This document shows, one piece after another, positions 18,179 to 26,457 of a stretch of DNA of 49,062 nt. A program made the position numbers and the translations under genes. The stretch comes from Deltaproteobacteria bacterium (GTDB taxonomy: Bacteria; Bdellovibrionota_B; Oligoflexia; Oligoflexales; Bog-1112): positions 1-49,062 of the forward strand of contig CANJLI010000013.1 in NCBI GenBank assembly GCA_947475005.1, in the 5' to 3' direction. The notes under the pieces were generated by a model that saw only the letters and a program-made list of their open reading frames with translations, had not been told where the DNA came from and made no database searches. Within the stretch, counting starts at the first letter, position 1. Every line of letters starts with the position of its first letter.

Positions 18179-18742
18179 ATGATCACAAACAGAGCAATAT
18201 CGTGGCAAGCCAAAGTGAGATGGTTCTGTTTGGGCCTTCTTTTTACGGGCTTGACCTCATGTAAGTACCAGGTAGATGGCAACCAAACCAAATTGCAATA
18301 CATGCCAGATATGGCTACATCGCCTGTGGCTCGCTCCCAACGGGAGTACCTCGATCCACCCGAGGGAAGTATTTCTCACGATGCGATTTTGTATCCCAAG
18401 ACGGCGGAAGAAGCGGAAACTTTGTTGATCAACCCCTTTGCAGGGCGTTGGGATGAAGATACTCAGAAGGCAAACGGAGCCAGACTGTTTGGCGTGTATT
18501 GTGCAGTCTGTCACGGACAGGACCTCAAGGGACATGGTACCGTGCAGGATAAATTTCCTCCACCTCCTGATTTAGCCTCGGACTTGAACAAGAATCGCAA
18601 GGATGGGTTCTTCTTCCATCGCATTACATATGGAACTGCAGTCATGCCAAGCTATGGGCATGCTACCTCTCCTCACGAGCGTTGGCAGATCATTCTGCAT
18701 GTACGTGATTTACAGAAGGCGTCAGCAAATGGATCGAAATGA
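18179..18742 (+). CDS. actE: Alternative complex III subunit ActE, monoheme cytochrome c lipoprotein
   Basis: A 187-residue cytochrome with one CAVCH heme site and a likely methionine ligand in VMPSYGH. The signal peptide ends in LFTGLTSC, a good lipobox, so it is probably membrane-anchored in the periplasm, where it would hand electrons to a soluble carrier or oxidase. The start at 18179 has GAGGG about nine bases upstream; an alternative TTG at 18155 overlaps the actD stop. Its 3' end overlaps actF by 14 bases. Confidence 0.92.
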   Translation: MITNRAISWQAKVRWFCLGLLFTGLTSCKYQVDGNQTKLQYMPDMATSPVARSQREYLDPPEGSISHDAILYPKTAEEAETLLINPFAGRWDEDTQKANGARLFGVYCAVCHGQDLKGHGTVQDKFPPPPDLASDLNKNRKDGFFFHRITYGTAVMPSYGHATSPHERWQIILHVRDLQKASANGSK

Positions 18743-19979
18743 TTTTTATGCCCAGCGCAGCCGTTTCTTTTTAGCCCTTTCACCTGCGGGTCGCGGGGGG
18801 CTTTACCTATGCGCACTCATCGGCGTTGCAACCTTCATAACGGGCATGATGCTGGGACAAACCCAACGCACGTGGGGCAGTTTTTTATTTAACCTGTTCT
18901 TTTTCTTCTGCATCGCATTGGGTGGTATCGCCTTGGGCCCTATGCAAGATGTCATCGGAGCCATGTGGGGACGTCCCATTCGCAGGCTCCATGAAGCCTT
19001 TGGAGCTTTTGTTCCTGTTGCACTTTGTTGCTTCGCTGCTTATCTCGCTTGCATTAAGTTGAATGTATGGGAGGCAAAGTCCATCTACAAATGGATCGCC
19101 AATCCAGAGATGTTGCATCATTTCCCTGGAAAAAGTACTTGGCTCCAAGAAAACTTCATGATCATCCGAAATATCGCCGCCTTGGTACTGTTGGGACTCC
19201 TCACACGATGGCAAATGCGCCAAGGGGTCAAGCGAGATTTGGCCTTGGTAGCAGGAGATAAGAAACTAGCTCATGCCCTAGGCGAAAAAGTACGTCAATC
19301 TCTGCGCCACTGGTCAGCCCCTGTGATGGTGGCCTACTCGGTTCTCTTCTCCGTCTTGGTTTTTGATCTCTTGATGTCACTGGCCCCCACATGGCTTTCT
19401 ACCCTTTGGGGTGGGTGGTGTTTTTCTATCATGATGCAAACGCTCTTTGCGCTTTTACTTGTGATGATGTTCTTCTTTAAAAATTCCCCTATCGGAGAAT
19501 TTTACGGGCAAAAACAATTTCACGATGTAGGCAAGCTATTGCATGGATTTACGGTATTCTATGCGTACCTAACTTTTGCCCATATCTTGACCTACTGGTA
19601 CACGAACATTCCCGAGGAGACTTCCTTTTTCCTCGATCGTTTGCAAGAGCCTTGGTTGTATCTCGTCATCGTGTCTCCATTTTTGACTTTTGTGTTCCCG
19701 TTCTTTATGTTGATCCCCAAGGCGAGCAAATGGCTCGCACCGGTGACGATCCCCATCGCACTCGTATCCCTTGCAGGTCAGTGGCTCACGTTCCTTCTCG
19801 TGGTGATGCCCGAGTTGACGGATGGAAAAGGACTGATATTTCCTTGGATTGAAGTGGGCATTTTTATGGGATTTTTGGGCTGCTTCTTGGCTTGCTTCTT
19901 CCGTTTTGCCTCCACAGTGCCCATGCTTCCCATTGCAGATCCCTTGCTGAAAGAGGCCCTCGAAGGTGGGGGACATTAG
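18729..19979 (+). CDS. actF: Alternative complex III subunit ActF, NrfD-like membrane protein
   Basis: A 416-residue polytopic membrane protein with about ten helices, a second NrfD-type subunit related to ActC but without a known quinol site. The start at 18729 (MDRNDFYAQRSRFF) is chosen over an in-frame ATG at 18603, which lies deep inside actE. Typical segments include SYSVLFSVLVFDLLMSL-like helices with ALAPTWLSTLWGGW, and FYAYLTFAHILTYWYTNIPEE. It closes the core act operon. No cytochrome oxidase (cox) genes follow, although they often do in other genomes. Confidence 0.93.
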   Translation: MDRNDFYAQRSRFFLALSPAGRGGLYLCALIGVATFITGMMLGQTQRTWGSFLFNLFFFFCIALGGIALGPMQDVIGAMWGRPIRRLHEAFGAFVPVALCCFAAYLACIKLNVWEAKSIYKWIANPEMLHHFPGKSTWLQENFMIIRNIAALVLLGLLTRWQMRQGVKRDLALVAGDKKLAHALGEKVRQSLRHWSAPVMVAYSVLFSVLVFDLLMSLAPTWLSTLWGGWCFSIMMQTLFALLLVMMFFFKNSPIGEFYGQKQFHDVGKLLHGFTVFYAYLTFAHILTYWYTNIPEETSFFLDRLQEPWLYLVIVSPFLTFVFPFFMLIPKASKWLAPVTIPIALVSLAGQWLTFLLVVMPELTDGKGLIFPWIEVGIFMGFLGCFLACFFRFASTVPMLPIADPLLKEALEGGGH

Positions 19980-19981
19980 CA

Positions 19982-21487
19982 TTGATTCGACTGCTGCTAC
20001 TCATCGGTTTTTGGAGTGCAGCCACCTCTACACTCTTTGCTACTCACCGGGAAGCTGCGATTTCCTTTTGCGAAGATGCTCAAAATAGATGCGTTTACAA
20101 TCCAGAGACAGATTGTCTAAAAATAAAGAGGACAAGACCCCGCCCTTTTTTTCAGAGGCTCCTGAGGAGGAGAAGGATAGAGACAGAGCCCCGTCCCCTT
20201 TCTCAGATTCTGGACTCTTTGTATGAAAAAGTGCCTGCATTAACGCGCCTGAACCTCTCCAATAACAACTTGACTGCATTGCCCCCAGGGATTGAAAAAC
20301 TTCGAAAATTACAGATTCTCGATCTTACCAACAACCCGAACCTGATTTTTTTACCGCTGCCCCACAGTATGCTGGATCGCTCCCCTCAGCTTGCTTCTCT
20401 CTACGCCAACAACAGAACTCCAGCATCCCTTGCTCAAGCCGTAAGAAGGTGGAATGTTCCAATCCAATTTGAGGAATTTAATGTACCCATCGTACCGGTT
20501 ACCCATCAAGAAGCACTCACTAACCAAAGGGAATCTATCCAGAAAAAGTGGTGGGATTTTTCCATCAGACACAGAGAAATTCTATGGGCTATACTTACCC
20601 CTACCTATCTAATTTCGAACGAATTTTCTACAATTTCTCTAGAAATGGAAGCTTTTTTGAACCACAAGCTGGTTTCATATACGAAAGAGAAAAAACGCCT
20701 ATTCGCTCGTTTGAACACGCGAAAAAACAAGAAAGCTTTAAAAAAAATCGCGCGTATTATACTGCCGAAGAGAGAAAAATTTTTAGCAAAATATCCTACT
20801 CTTCTACAGTTCAATACCGTGCATGCAGAACGAAAAACCTACTTTCATTTTTACACAGCATTACGCGGCCTCAAGCTCCTCAATGGGCATAAATCGATGC
20901 CGCATCATTCTCGTTCGATGCGGGAATCCTATCAGACCTATAGGTATGCCGATAATATGCCGACGAATCTTCAATTGTTTATCTTGGCTTACAAGATTGC
21001 CATGACAGACATGGATCAAAAGCAAGCTCACAAATTTGTTAGCGCCTGGTTGGTAGAAAAGTATAACAGTGAAGAGAAGATAGAAAAATTTCACAGGATG
21101 TTCCCTTCCCTCTATCAAGAGGATATGGGTCAAGTACTTGCTTCATTGGAAGGCCAAAGATTTGTTCAGGTAGTCGCCAGTTACACACGAGGAGAAGAAT
21201 CTTCGATTCGAAGCACAGCAATCAATGAGCAAACCATACGATCCGCAATGAAAATTGCAAGTATGATACGAAGGGAATGGGTACATCAAGGCTTGACCCC
21301 ATTGGTGGAAGCCTTGAAGATGACCATGCGAGGACATAACCGTCATCTAAATCGCAAAAAAGAGCCCGACAGCCCCGCTTGTGCATATGGATCCTACTTG
21401 CATATGCTCAATGCCGTTTATGAAATCGCTCGCAATCGAGGTGATCTCCTCTCACTCCCTGGTGTTGAGATTCTTGAGTGTCGATAA
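19982..21487 (+). CDS. Secreted leucine-rich-repeat protein of unknown function
   Basis: A 501-residue protein. The proposed start is TTG at 19982, three bases after the actF stop, with a GGTGGGGG ribosome site; it opens directly into a signal peptide (LIRLLLLIGFWSAATSTLFA). Residues about 75-130 contain two to three leucine-rich repeats (LTRLNLSNNNLTALP, then LQILDLTNNPNL). The remaining 370 residues are basic and helical, with no family I know; five cysteines occur, three near the N terminus. LRR domains bind proteins, so a surface or host/prey interaction role is possible but not shown. Position suggests transcription with the act operon, with no obvious functional link. Confidence 0.75.
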   Translation: MIRLLLLIGFWSAATSTLFATHREAAISFCEDAQNRCVYNPETDCLKIKRTRPRPFFQRLLRRRRIETEPRPLSQILDSLYEKVPALTRLNLSNNNLTALPPGIEKLRKLQILDLTNNPNLIFLPLPHSMLDRSPQLASLYANNRTPASLAQAVRRWNVPIQFEEFNVPIVPVTHQEALTNQRESIQKKWWDFSIRHREILWAILTPTYLISNEFSTISLEMEAFLNHKLVSYTKEKKRLFARLNTRKNKKALKKIARIILPKREKFLAKYPTLLQFNTVHAERKTYFHFYTALRGLKLLNGHKSMPHHSRSMRESYQTYRYADNMPTNLQLFILAYKIAMTDMDQKQAHKFVSAWLVEKYNSEEKIEKFHRMFPSLYQEDMGQVLASLEGQRFVQVVASYTRGEESSIRSTAINEQTIRSAMKIASMIRREWVHQGLTPLVEALKMTMRGHNRHLNRKKEPDSPACAYGSYLHMLNAVYEIARNRGDLLSLPGVEILECR

Positions 21488-21501
21488 AAGTGTAAGCCCT
21501 G

Positions 21502-21528
21502 CGGGGACACCCGATGCGAGTGTCCCCG
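21502..21528. terminator. Hairpin with 9-bp stem after the LRR gene
   Basis: CGGGGACAC and GTGTCCCCG flank a 9-base loop. It sits 15 bases after the stop and is followed by a short pyrimidine run. The same GGGGACAC element occurs in hairpins at 24926 and 28478, so it is a repeat-family member that may act as a terminator. Confidence 0.5.
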
Positions 21529-21623
21529 ATCTCATCCCTCACCCTTTCCAAAATCTTGCTGACTTTTCTACCTCACTCGCCTATTCACTACAGACTGTAT
21601 GGTAAACGTAGTGAAAGAAGAAA

Positions 21624-22091
21624 ATGTCGATGATACGATGTAAAAGTCTCCTGATCTCAATGATTTCTTGTGGGTTTTTTCTAACAGGGGCTTCTAGCTA
21701 TGCTGAGTTTCCCGAGCAGATAGATTGCCTACTTTCTTTTGAACGCGATGGCACCCCTATAGAAGAGGTCCCTTTCGCGATCCCCATGCCAACAATTCCT
21801 TTGCGCGGAGTAAAAGGCGTAAAGGTTTCCGATGAAAAAGTTGCAAAACTCTACGTCCTCTTTACATACATTCAAAATATGCAAAACTTATTGACTGCGT
21901 CTCAACAGGATTCCACAAAGGAGAAAAAAACAGCTATACGCACTTTTTCCCAAAAACTTGAAGAAGATTGTAATAAAATTGGCAACGGATTTTTTCCCCT
22001 ACCAGATGGCGCCGAATGCGAAAAATGTCGTGCTTTCTATCACCAACCAAGAAGAGTTCTTGTATCGAATCTATGGTTCCGCAGCAGATGA
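21624..22091 (+). CDS. Small secreted protein, possibly frameshifted near its 3' end
   Basis: A 155-residue frame with a signal peptide (SLLISMISCGFFLTGASSYA) and a mature part with a few cysteines. From about 21990 (a run TTTTTTCCCC) the coding character seems to move to the +1 frame, which stays open to 22212 and reads more naturally (NVVLSITNQEEFLYRIYGSA and a Pro/Gly-rich tail). The present C terminus (YHQPRRVLVSNLWFRSR) looks like out-of-frame sequence. Either the gene carries an indel or two short frames overlap by chance. Function unknown. It ends just before a perfect 42-bp hairpin shared with the convergent gene. Confidence 0.5.
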   Translation: MSMIRCKSLLISMISCGFFLTGASSYAEFPEQIDCLLSFERDGTPIEEVPFAIPMPTIPLRGVKGVKVSDEKVAKLYVLFTYIQNMQNLLTASQQDSTKEKKTAIRTFSQKLEEDCNKIGNGFFPLPDGAECEKCRAFYHQPRRVLVSNLWFRSR

Positions 22092-22229
22092 AACCAAAAA
22101 ACCTGAGAAAGGGATTTTCATTCCCACGATCCTCACCACCCCTCCCTCTGAAGCACACCCAGGAAAATCACAAGGGGGCGGCGGCATTATCCTGCATTTG
22201 AAAAACTTATAACAACCGAGGGGACACCT

Positions 22230-22316
22230 GCGATTGGGTCCACCTACCTTTTTAGAATAGGGACACCCACCAAAGGTGGGTGTCCCTATTCTAAAAAGGT
22301 AGGTGGACCCAATCGC
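22230..22316. terminator. Perfect 42-bp-stem hairpin between convergent genes
   Basis: Arms 22230-22271 and 22275-22316 are exact reverse complements with a 3-base loop (AAA). The arms contain GGGTCCACCTACC and a TTTTTAGAA stretch, giving T-runs on both strands, so it could stop transcription from both sides. It ends three bases before the stop of the gene on the other strand. The sequence GGTCCACCTACC recurs at 24971 and, partly, at 23943. Confidence 0.85.
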
Positions 22317-22318
22317 CC

Positions 22319-22705
22319 TTAGTTACAGATCATCTCTGTGTCCCAATGTTGGCAGTCATAAAGAGAGTTGTGTTTTACACAAATCTTCTTGGTAAAACAC
22401 CCGCTCTTCTCATTAAATTGACAAGTATTCTTAAGTGCACAGCCTGAAAATTTGAGCTGCAAACATTCTTCCGTACACGTAACCCCCTTGCTACCGAAAG
22501 TAGATTCATAAAATTCACAATCCCCACTGCGCTTAAACTGAATACATCGCTTGGCTTCATTGATAGTAGGCCGCGGCTCTTCCTTTACAGCAGGCTCTGG
22601 AGCTACCTGAGGAGCGGGCGTTACAGTTGAATCTGCAACCAAGTGGACAGAAACAAAGCCAACCATGCATACGGACAATAAGAAAAAAATGCGTGAAACT
22701 TTCAA
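22319..22705 (-). CDS. Small secreted cysteine-rich protein
   Basis: A 128-residue protein with a signal peptide (residues 1-24, IFFLLSVCMVGFVSVHLVA), then a Pro/Ala/Glu linker and a C-terminal 75-residue domain with ten cysteines (KRCIQF, GDCEF, VTCTEEC, SGCALKNTC, SGCFTKKIC, YDCQHW, MICN). The even number suggests five disulfides, hence folding in the periplasm or outside the cell. I know no family with this exact spacing. A disulfide-rich fold could be a toxin, inhibitor or binding module; none is supported directly. Confidence 0.65.
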   Translation of the reverse strand: MKVSRIFFLLSVCMVGFVSVHLVADSTVTPAPQVAPEPAVKEEPRPTINEAKRCIQFKRSGDCEFYESTFGSKGVTCTEECLQLKFSGCALKNTCQFNEKSGCFTKKICVKHNSLYDCQHWDTEMICN

Positions 22706-22799
22706 GTGATACTCCTATCAATTTGTAGTAGGACCGATTGTACATTTCGATCCGGCCTAGACAAGACAATTTTAAAAACCTACATAAAAAGGCACAGTT

Positions 22800-23771
22800 A
22801 TGATGATGAAAGCCGTTATACTCAGCCAATATGGTGGCCCTGAATGCCTCACACTTACAGAAATTCCTATACCTACACCCGCTTGTGATGAGCTCTTGAT
22901 CGAGGTGCACGCATGCGGCCTCAATCCTGTGGACTACAAACTTCGCTCCGGTATTTTTCACGAGATGATGCCGTTGTCATTTCCATTCATCCTCGGGGGA
23001 GATATCTCGGGTGTGGTGAAAGAGGTCGGCACAGAGGCCCAAGGTGGATTTCAAGTTGGTGATGAGGTGTACTTCTCCAGTCCGTTGACCCAAGGAGGAG
23101 GCAATGCAGAATTTTGTGTGATCCATTCAAGTGTCGTTGCCAAAAAGCCCAAGTCCCTCTCCCACGTGGAAGCCGCTTCTTTACCGGTGGTTGGTTTAAC
23201 TGCAATTCAATCCCTGCGAGATTTTTCGGGAATCCACACGGGAGACAAAGTTTTGATTCATGCAGGGGCTGGAGGCGTTGGATCTTTTGCAATCCAATAT
23301 GCGAAATACTGTGGGGCAGAAGTATTCACTACTGCAAGCACTAAGAATGAAGCGTACGTGCGTTCTCTCGGCGCTGATCATGTGATCGATTATCACCACG
23401 AGGATTTTGTCACCGTCTGCCAACAGGCAGGTGGCATGGATATCGTATTGGAATCCATGGGCGGATTGACGTATCCGAAAAGCATCGAAGCCACTCGAGT
23501 GGGAGGATCTGTTCCCTGTATCGTGAATCCACCCGATTCAGATACGAAAGCCTTGAGCGAACGAAAAAACATCAAGACGGAGTTTCTTCTGCTCTCAGGT
23601 CGACCTGCTGACTTGCAGGAAATTGCATTATTGGTAGACAGTCGCAAGATTCGACCCACCGTAAGCAAAGTCATCTCTCTCGAAGAAATCCGACTTGCCC
23701 ACGAGCAGATTGAATCGGGACGCACCCAGGGTAAATGGGTGTTTCAAATTTCAAACATGCATACGGAGTAA
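22800..23771 (+). CDS. NADPH:quinone-oxidoreductase-type (zinc-free MDR) protein
   Basis: A medium-chain dehydrogenase/reductase of 323 residues. The N-terminal GroES-like domain runs from MKAVILSQYGGPECL to about residue 125. The cofactor-binding Rossmann fold carries GAGGVGSFAIQYAK and continues with SLGADHVIDY. The catalytic zinc ligands of alcohol dehydrogenases are absent, matching the quinone oxidoreductase subfamily, which reduces quinones or alpha,beta-unsaturated carbonyls. Three ATG codons stand in tandem at the start; the third (22806) aligns best with relatives. It is a single gene divergent from the cysteine-rich protein gene. Confidence 0.88.
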   Translation: MMMKAVILSQYGGPECLTLTEIPIPTPACDELLIEVHACGLNPVDYKLRSGIFHEMMPLSFPFILGGDISGVVKEVGTEAQGGFQVGDEVYFSSPLTQGGGNAEFCVIHSSVVAKKPKSLSHVEAASLPVVGLTAIQSLRDFSGIHTGDKVLIHAGAGGVGSFAIQYAKYCGAEVFTTASTKNEAYVRSLGADHVIDYHHEDFVTVCQQAGGMDIVLESMGGLTYPKSIEATRVGGSVPCIVNPPDSDTKALSERKNIKTEFLLLSGRPADLQEIALLVDSRKIRPTVSKVISLEEIRLAHEQIESGRTQGKWVFQISNMHTE

Positions 23772-23789
23772 ACAAGAAAGTTGTAATTT

Positions 23790-23962
23790 CCGTCATCCCA
23801 AGGTCCCGAAGGGACCGTATGGGATCTCTACGTTTTTATCGAGATCCCATACGGCTGCTATGCAGCCTTGGGATGACGGATGGGTTGCCATCTTGAACGT
23901 AAGCAAAAGATGACAATTATATCCTTAAGGAAGCGGCATTCGTAGGTGGACCCAATCTCATC
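23790..23962. repeat. Family 1 palindrome with flanking repeat fragments
   Basis: The full palindrome is at 23790-23879. It is followed by a 30-base segment (23880-23909) that is the inverse of window bases 1-30, by CCTTAAGGAAGCG also found near 150, and by GTAGGTGGACCC, half of the hairpin family seen at 22230. It fills the gap between convergent genes; no gene is visible here. Confidence 0.9.
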
Positions 23963-23975
23963 CCCCCACAACTGT

Positions 23976-24545
23976 CTACTGCGGAGCAGGTACGCGTACG
24001 CTCACCATAGAAGGGCGCAGTAGGCGACCGTGCAACAAGTAGCCTCGAGCATATTCCTCGTGTACTTCCTCTTGTTCCACATCGGCAGACTCAATGCGGG
24101 CGAGAGCTTGATGAAACTCTGGGTTGAATTTTTTCTCGCTGATCTCGACTGGAGACAATCCATTTTTCTGGAGTAGATCCGTAAGCTGACGCTCTACGAG
24201 CTTCATGCCATTGTAATAATCTTCGATGCTTTGACTTTTGGCAACGATGGCTTTGTCCAAACTATCCAGTACAGGGAGAATATCTCGAAAGAAACTCTCC
24301 ATACCAAACTTCATGGCGTCTTCTTTTTCTCGCTGGCTGCGTTTGCGGATATTATCCATATCAGCAAGTGCACGCATGTAGCGATCCTGGTATTGTGCCG
24401 CCTCTTGCTGGCTTTGTGCCAACGCCTTTTGGGCGGTCTCTAGTTCTGTAAGCGCGGAGCTAGAATCCAGTTTGCCTTCCGCATCAGGACTGCTATCCTG
24501 TTGGGGGTTGGGAATGCCATTTTCTCTAGAATTTTCTTGTGTCAT
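23976..24545 (-). CDS. grpE: GrpE, nucleotide exchange factor for DnaK
   Basis: A 189-residue co-chaperone that releases ADP from DnaK. The start at 24545 is chosen over longer in-frame options because the GrpE pattern begins there: an acidic disordered head, a long helix (about 35-85) with YMRALADMDNIRKRSQRE, then the four-helix and beta-wing region ending in GYLLHGRLLRPSMVSV, the conserved wing motif. It is divergent from the Fis-like gene with only 47 bases between starts. dnaK and dnaJ are not in the window. Confidence 0.95.
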   Translation of the reverse strand: MTQENSRENGIPNPQQDSSPDAEGKLDSSSALTELETAQKALAQSQQEAAQYQDRYMRALADMDNIRKRSQREKEDAMKFGMESFFRDILPVLDSLDKAIVAKSQSIEDYYNGMKLVERQLTDLLQKNGLSPVEISEKKFNPEFHQALARIESADVEQEEVHEEYARGYLLHGRLLRPSMVSVRVPAPQ

Positions 24546-24592
24546 ATTCAAATATCCTTTCAAGAGGCTTTTATACTTTGGACGAGCACGAA

Positions 24593-24913
24593 ATGAATCG
24601 TATTGATAAAGATTCGCTGAAAGAAATGCAAGCCTGCTCCTCCAGCCGCGCCCTGGTGGACCCAACCTTAGCGCAAAAATTGGACAAACACTCCTTTGAA
24701 TCCGTTGTAGAAGCCAAAATCTCACGATTTTTGGACCAAATTGGTACGTATTATCCGGAAAATTTGTACAAACTCATTATGAATAAAGCGGAAAAACCAC
24801 TTTTGCACCAAATTTTGAAGCGGACTGGCGGCAACCAGGTCACTGCGGCGAAGATTTTGGGGATTAATCGCAATACCCTTCGTAAAAAAATGAAACTCTA
24901 CGGCTTCTCTTGA
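24593..24913 (+). CDS. Fis-family DNA-binding protein
   Basis: A 106-residue protein whose last 45 residues form a Fis-type helix-turn-helix (LLHQILKRTGGNQVTAAKIL, then GINRNTLRKKMKLYG), the same domain that ends NtrC-like activators. The N-terminal 55 residues are helical and could dimerise, matching small stand-alone Fis proteins that bend DNA and tune transcription. The start at 24593 avoids overlap with grpE. A possible -10 (TATACT, 24572-24577) lies upstream. Target genes cannot be read from the sequence. Confidence 0.85.
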   Translation: MNRIDKDSLKEMQACSSSRALVDPTLAQKLDKHSFESVVEAKISRFLDQIGTYYPENLYKLIMNKAEKPLLHQILKRTGGNQVTAAKILGINRNTLRKKMKLYGFS

Positions 24914-24925
24914 TACTTACGCCCT

Positions 24926-25041
24926 GTGGGGACACCCCGTTGGAGTGTCCCCAAATATCCGGAGATCGGGTCCACCTACCGAATTAGGGGAGCTGGGGGC
25001 ATTCCCCCAGCTCCCCTAATTCGGTAGGTGGACCCGATCTC
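24926..25041. terminator. Two hairpins between convergent fis-like and dnaB genes
   Basis: A 9-bp stem (TGGGGACAC/GTGTCCCCA, 24926-24952) is followed by a perfect 38-bp stem (24962-24999 with 25004-25041, loop CATT). The large arms contain GATCGGGTCCACCTACCGAA and so belong to the same family as 22230-22316. The end is three bases from the dnaB stop. It could terminate both genes. Confidence 0.82.
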
Positions 25042-25044
25042 ATC

Positions 25045-26406
25045 CTAATCTGACTTCAACAGATTATGGAACGATACAAAGTTCGGCAACCAAGCCAAGG
25101 TTACTGTTCCCGTTTCCCCATGACGGTTCTTCGCGATCATCAACTCAGCTCTGCCAGAGAGCTCAGAGTTGGGATTGTAGTACTCATCTCGATACACGAA
25201 CAAAATCTGATCCGCATCTTGTTCCATAGAGCCCGATTCCCTCAAATCGCTGATCCGAGGGCGTTTGTCAGGCCGAGCATCCGGCCCCCGGTTGAGCTGA
25301 GCCAGCGCCACCACGGGAATACCCAGTTCCTTAGCCAGGGCTTTGAGCCCCATAGAGATCTCTCCGATCTCCCGTTCACGGCCTTGCTTTTGGGCCACAG
25401 AGCTACCGCTCATAAGCTGCAAGTAATCGATCACCACCATGTTGAGACCTTGCTCTTTCTGATGGCGTCGACAGCGTGAACGCAGCTCTGTCATGCTGAT
25501 TCCTGGGGTTTCATCGATCATCAGCCGGTTGCCGATCTCGTTGATCGTGCGAGCCCCGTGCATGATGCGATCTTGGTCATCTTCCGTCAAATCCCCTTTG
25601 CGCAAGCGGGTGGAGTCCACCTTGGCCTCTGCAGAAATCAGACGCTCCATCAGCTGTTCCTTGGACATCTCCAAAGTAAAGATCGCAGCACGCAGCTTGG
25701 GATCCGACTTGACCGCATTCGTAGCCCAGTTGAGCCCCAATGCGGTTTTCCCCATCCCAGGACGAGCCGCCAAAATAATCAAATCGCTTCGCTGCCACCC
25801 CCCTGTGTACTGATCCAAATCCCGAAATCCCGAGGAAATCCCCGTGATGATACCTTCCGCCCGAATCCGCCGCTCCAACTCTTCCAGAGTAGGAATCAGC
25901 ACATCTTTCGCGGAGACCAACCCAGCACGGGTGTCGTACTCATTGGTGATCTGCAAAAATTCTTTTTCGATACCCTCTATAAAATGGGTAACGCCCCCCT
26001 CCAGATTGAGGGCTTTTTGCACAGTTTCCTGACAGGCAGAGATAATGCGCCGTAGGTAGAACTTCTTCTTTACGATGGAACCGTAATGCTCCGAATTCTG
26101 GGAGTACGGGGTATTTTCCGTGAGATCGATAAGATAGGAAAGGGGCACGCCATCAGAAGAGGTGCCGTGGGCCACACCGAGTTCTTCTGATAGCGTAATA
26201 ATGTCGAGGGGTTGACTTTGGTTCTCCAAAGAGACCATCGCAGCGAAAACACGGCGATTGGTATCTTGGAAAAAGTGCTCAGGGCGCAGTTGAACTCGAT
26301 CGTTGAGGAGGTGCAGTTGGTTGGCATCACGTAGGATTCCACCTAATACAGCTCGCTCCGCATCCGCGGAATGAGGAGGTGCAAATCCAGGGGTGCGCTC
26401 TGCCAT
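25045..26406 (-). CDS. dnaB: Replicative DNA helicase DnaB
   Basis: The hexameric 5'-3' fork helicase, 453 residues, normal length. The N-terminal primase-interacting domain (about 8-110: PHSADAERAVLGGIL) is joined by a linker helix to a RecA-like motor. Walker A is ARPGMGKT (214-221), followed by FTLEMSKEQL, the Walker B strand VVIDYLQLM, and ALAQLNRG near the arginine finger. No intein is present. It lies downstream of rplI, as in many Proteobacteria, with about 50 bases between them. Confidence 0.98.
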   Translation of the reverse strand: MAERTPGFAPPHSADAERAVLGGILRDANQLHLLNDRVQLRPEHFFQDTNRRVFAAMVSLENQSQPLDIITLSEELGVAHGTSSDGVPLSYLIDLTENTPYSQNSEHYGSIVKKKFYLRRIISACQETVQKALNLEGGVTHFIEGIEKEFLQITNEYDTRAGLVSAKDVLIPTLEELERRIRAEGIITGISSGFRDLDQYTGGWQRSDLIILAARPGMGKTALGLNWATNAVKSDPKLRAAIFTLEMSKEQLMERLISAEAKVDSTRLRKGDLTEDDQDRIMHGARTINEIGNRLMIDETPGISMTELRSRCRRHQKEQGLNMVVIDYLQLMSGSSVAQKQGREREIGEISMGLKALAKELGIPVVALAQLNRGPDARPDKRPRISDLRESGSMEQDADQILFVYRDEYYNPNSELSGRAELMIAKNRHGETGTVTLAWLPNFVSFHNLLKSD

Positions 26407-26457
26407 CGTGATTCAACTGGGAATTTCCCCCCAGCCCCTCCTTGAAGAGCTCCTAAT

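Noticed and set aside
24546-24592. Heat-shock (sigma-32) promoter for grpE, because CTTGAAA is present on the minus strand
   Set aside because: It lies only about 15 bases from the start codon and no CCCCAT -10 follows at the right distance.
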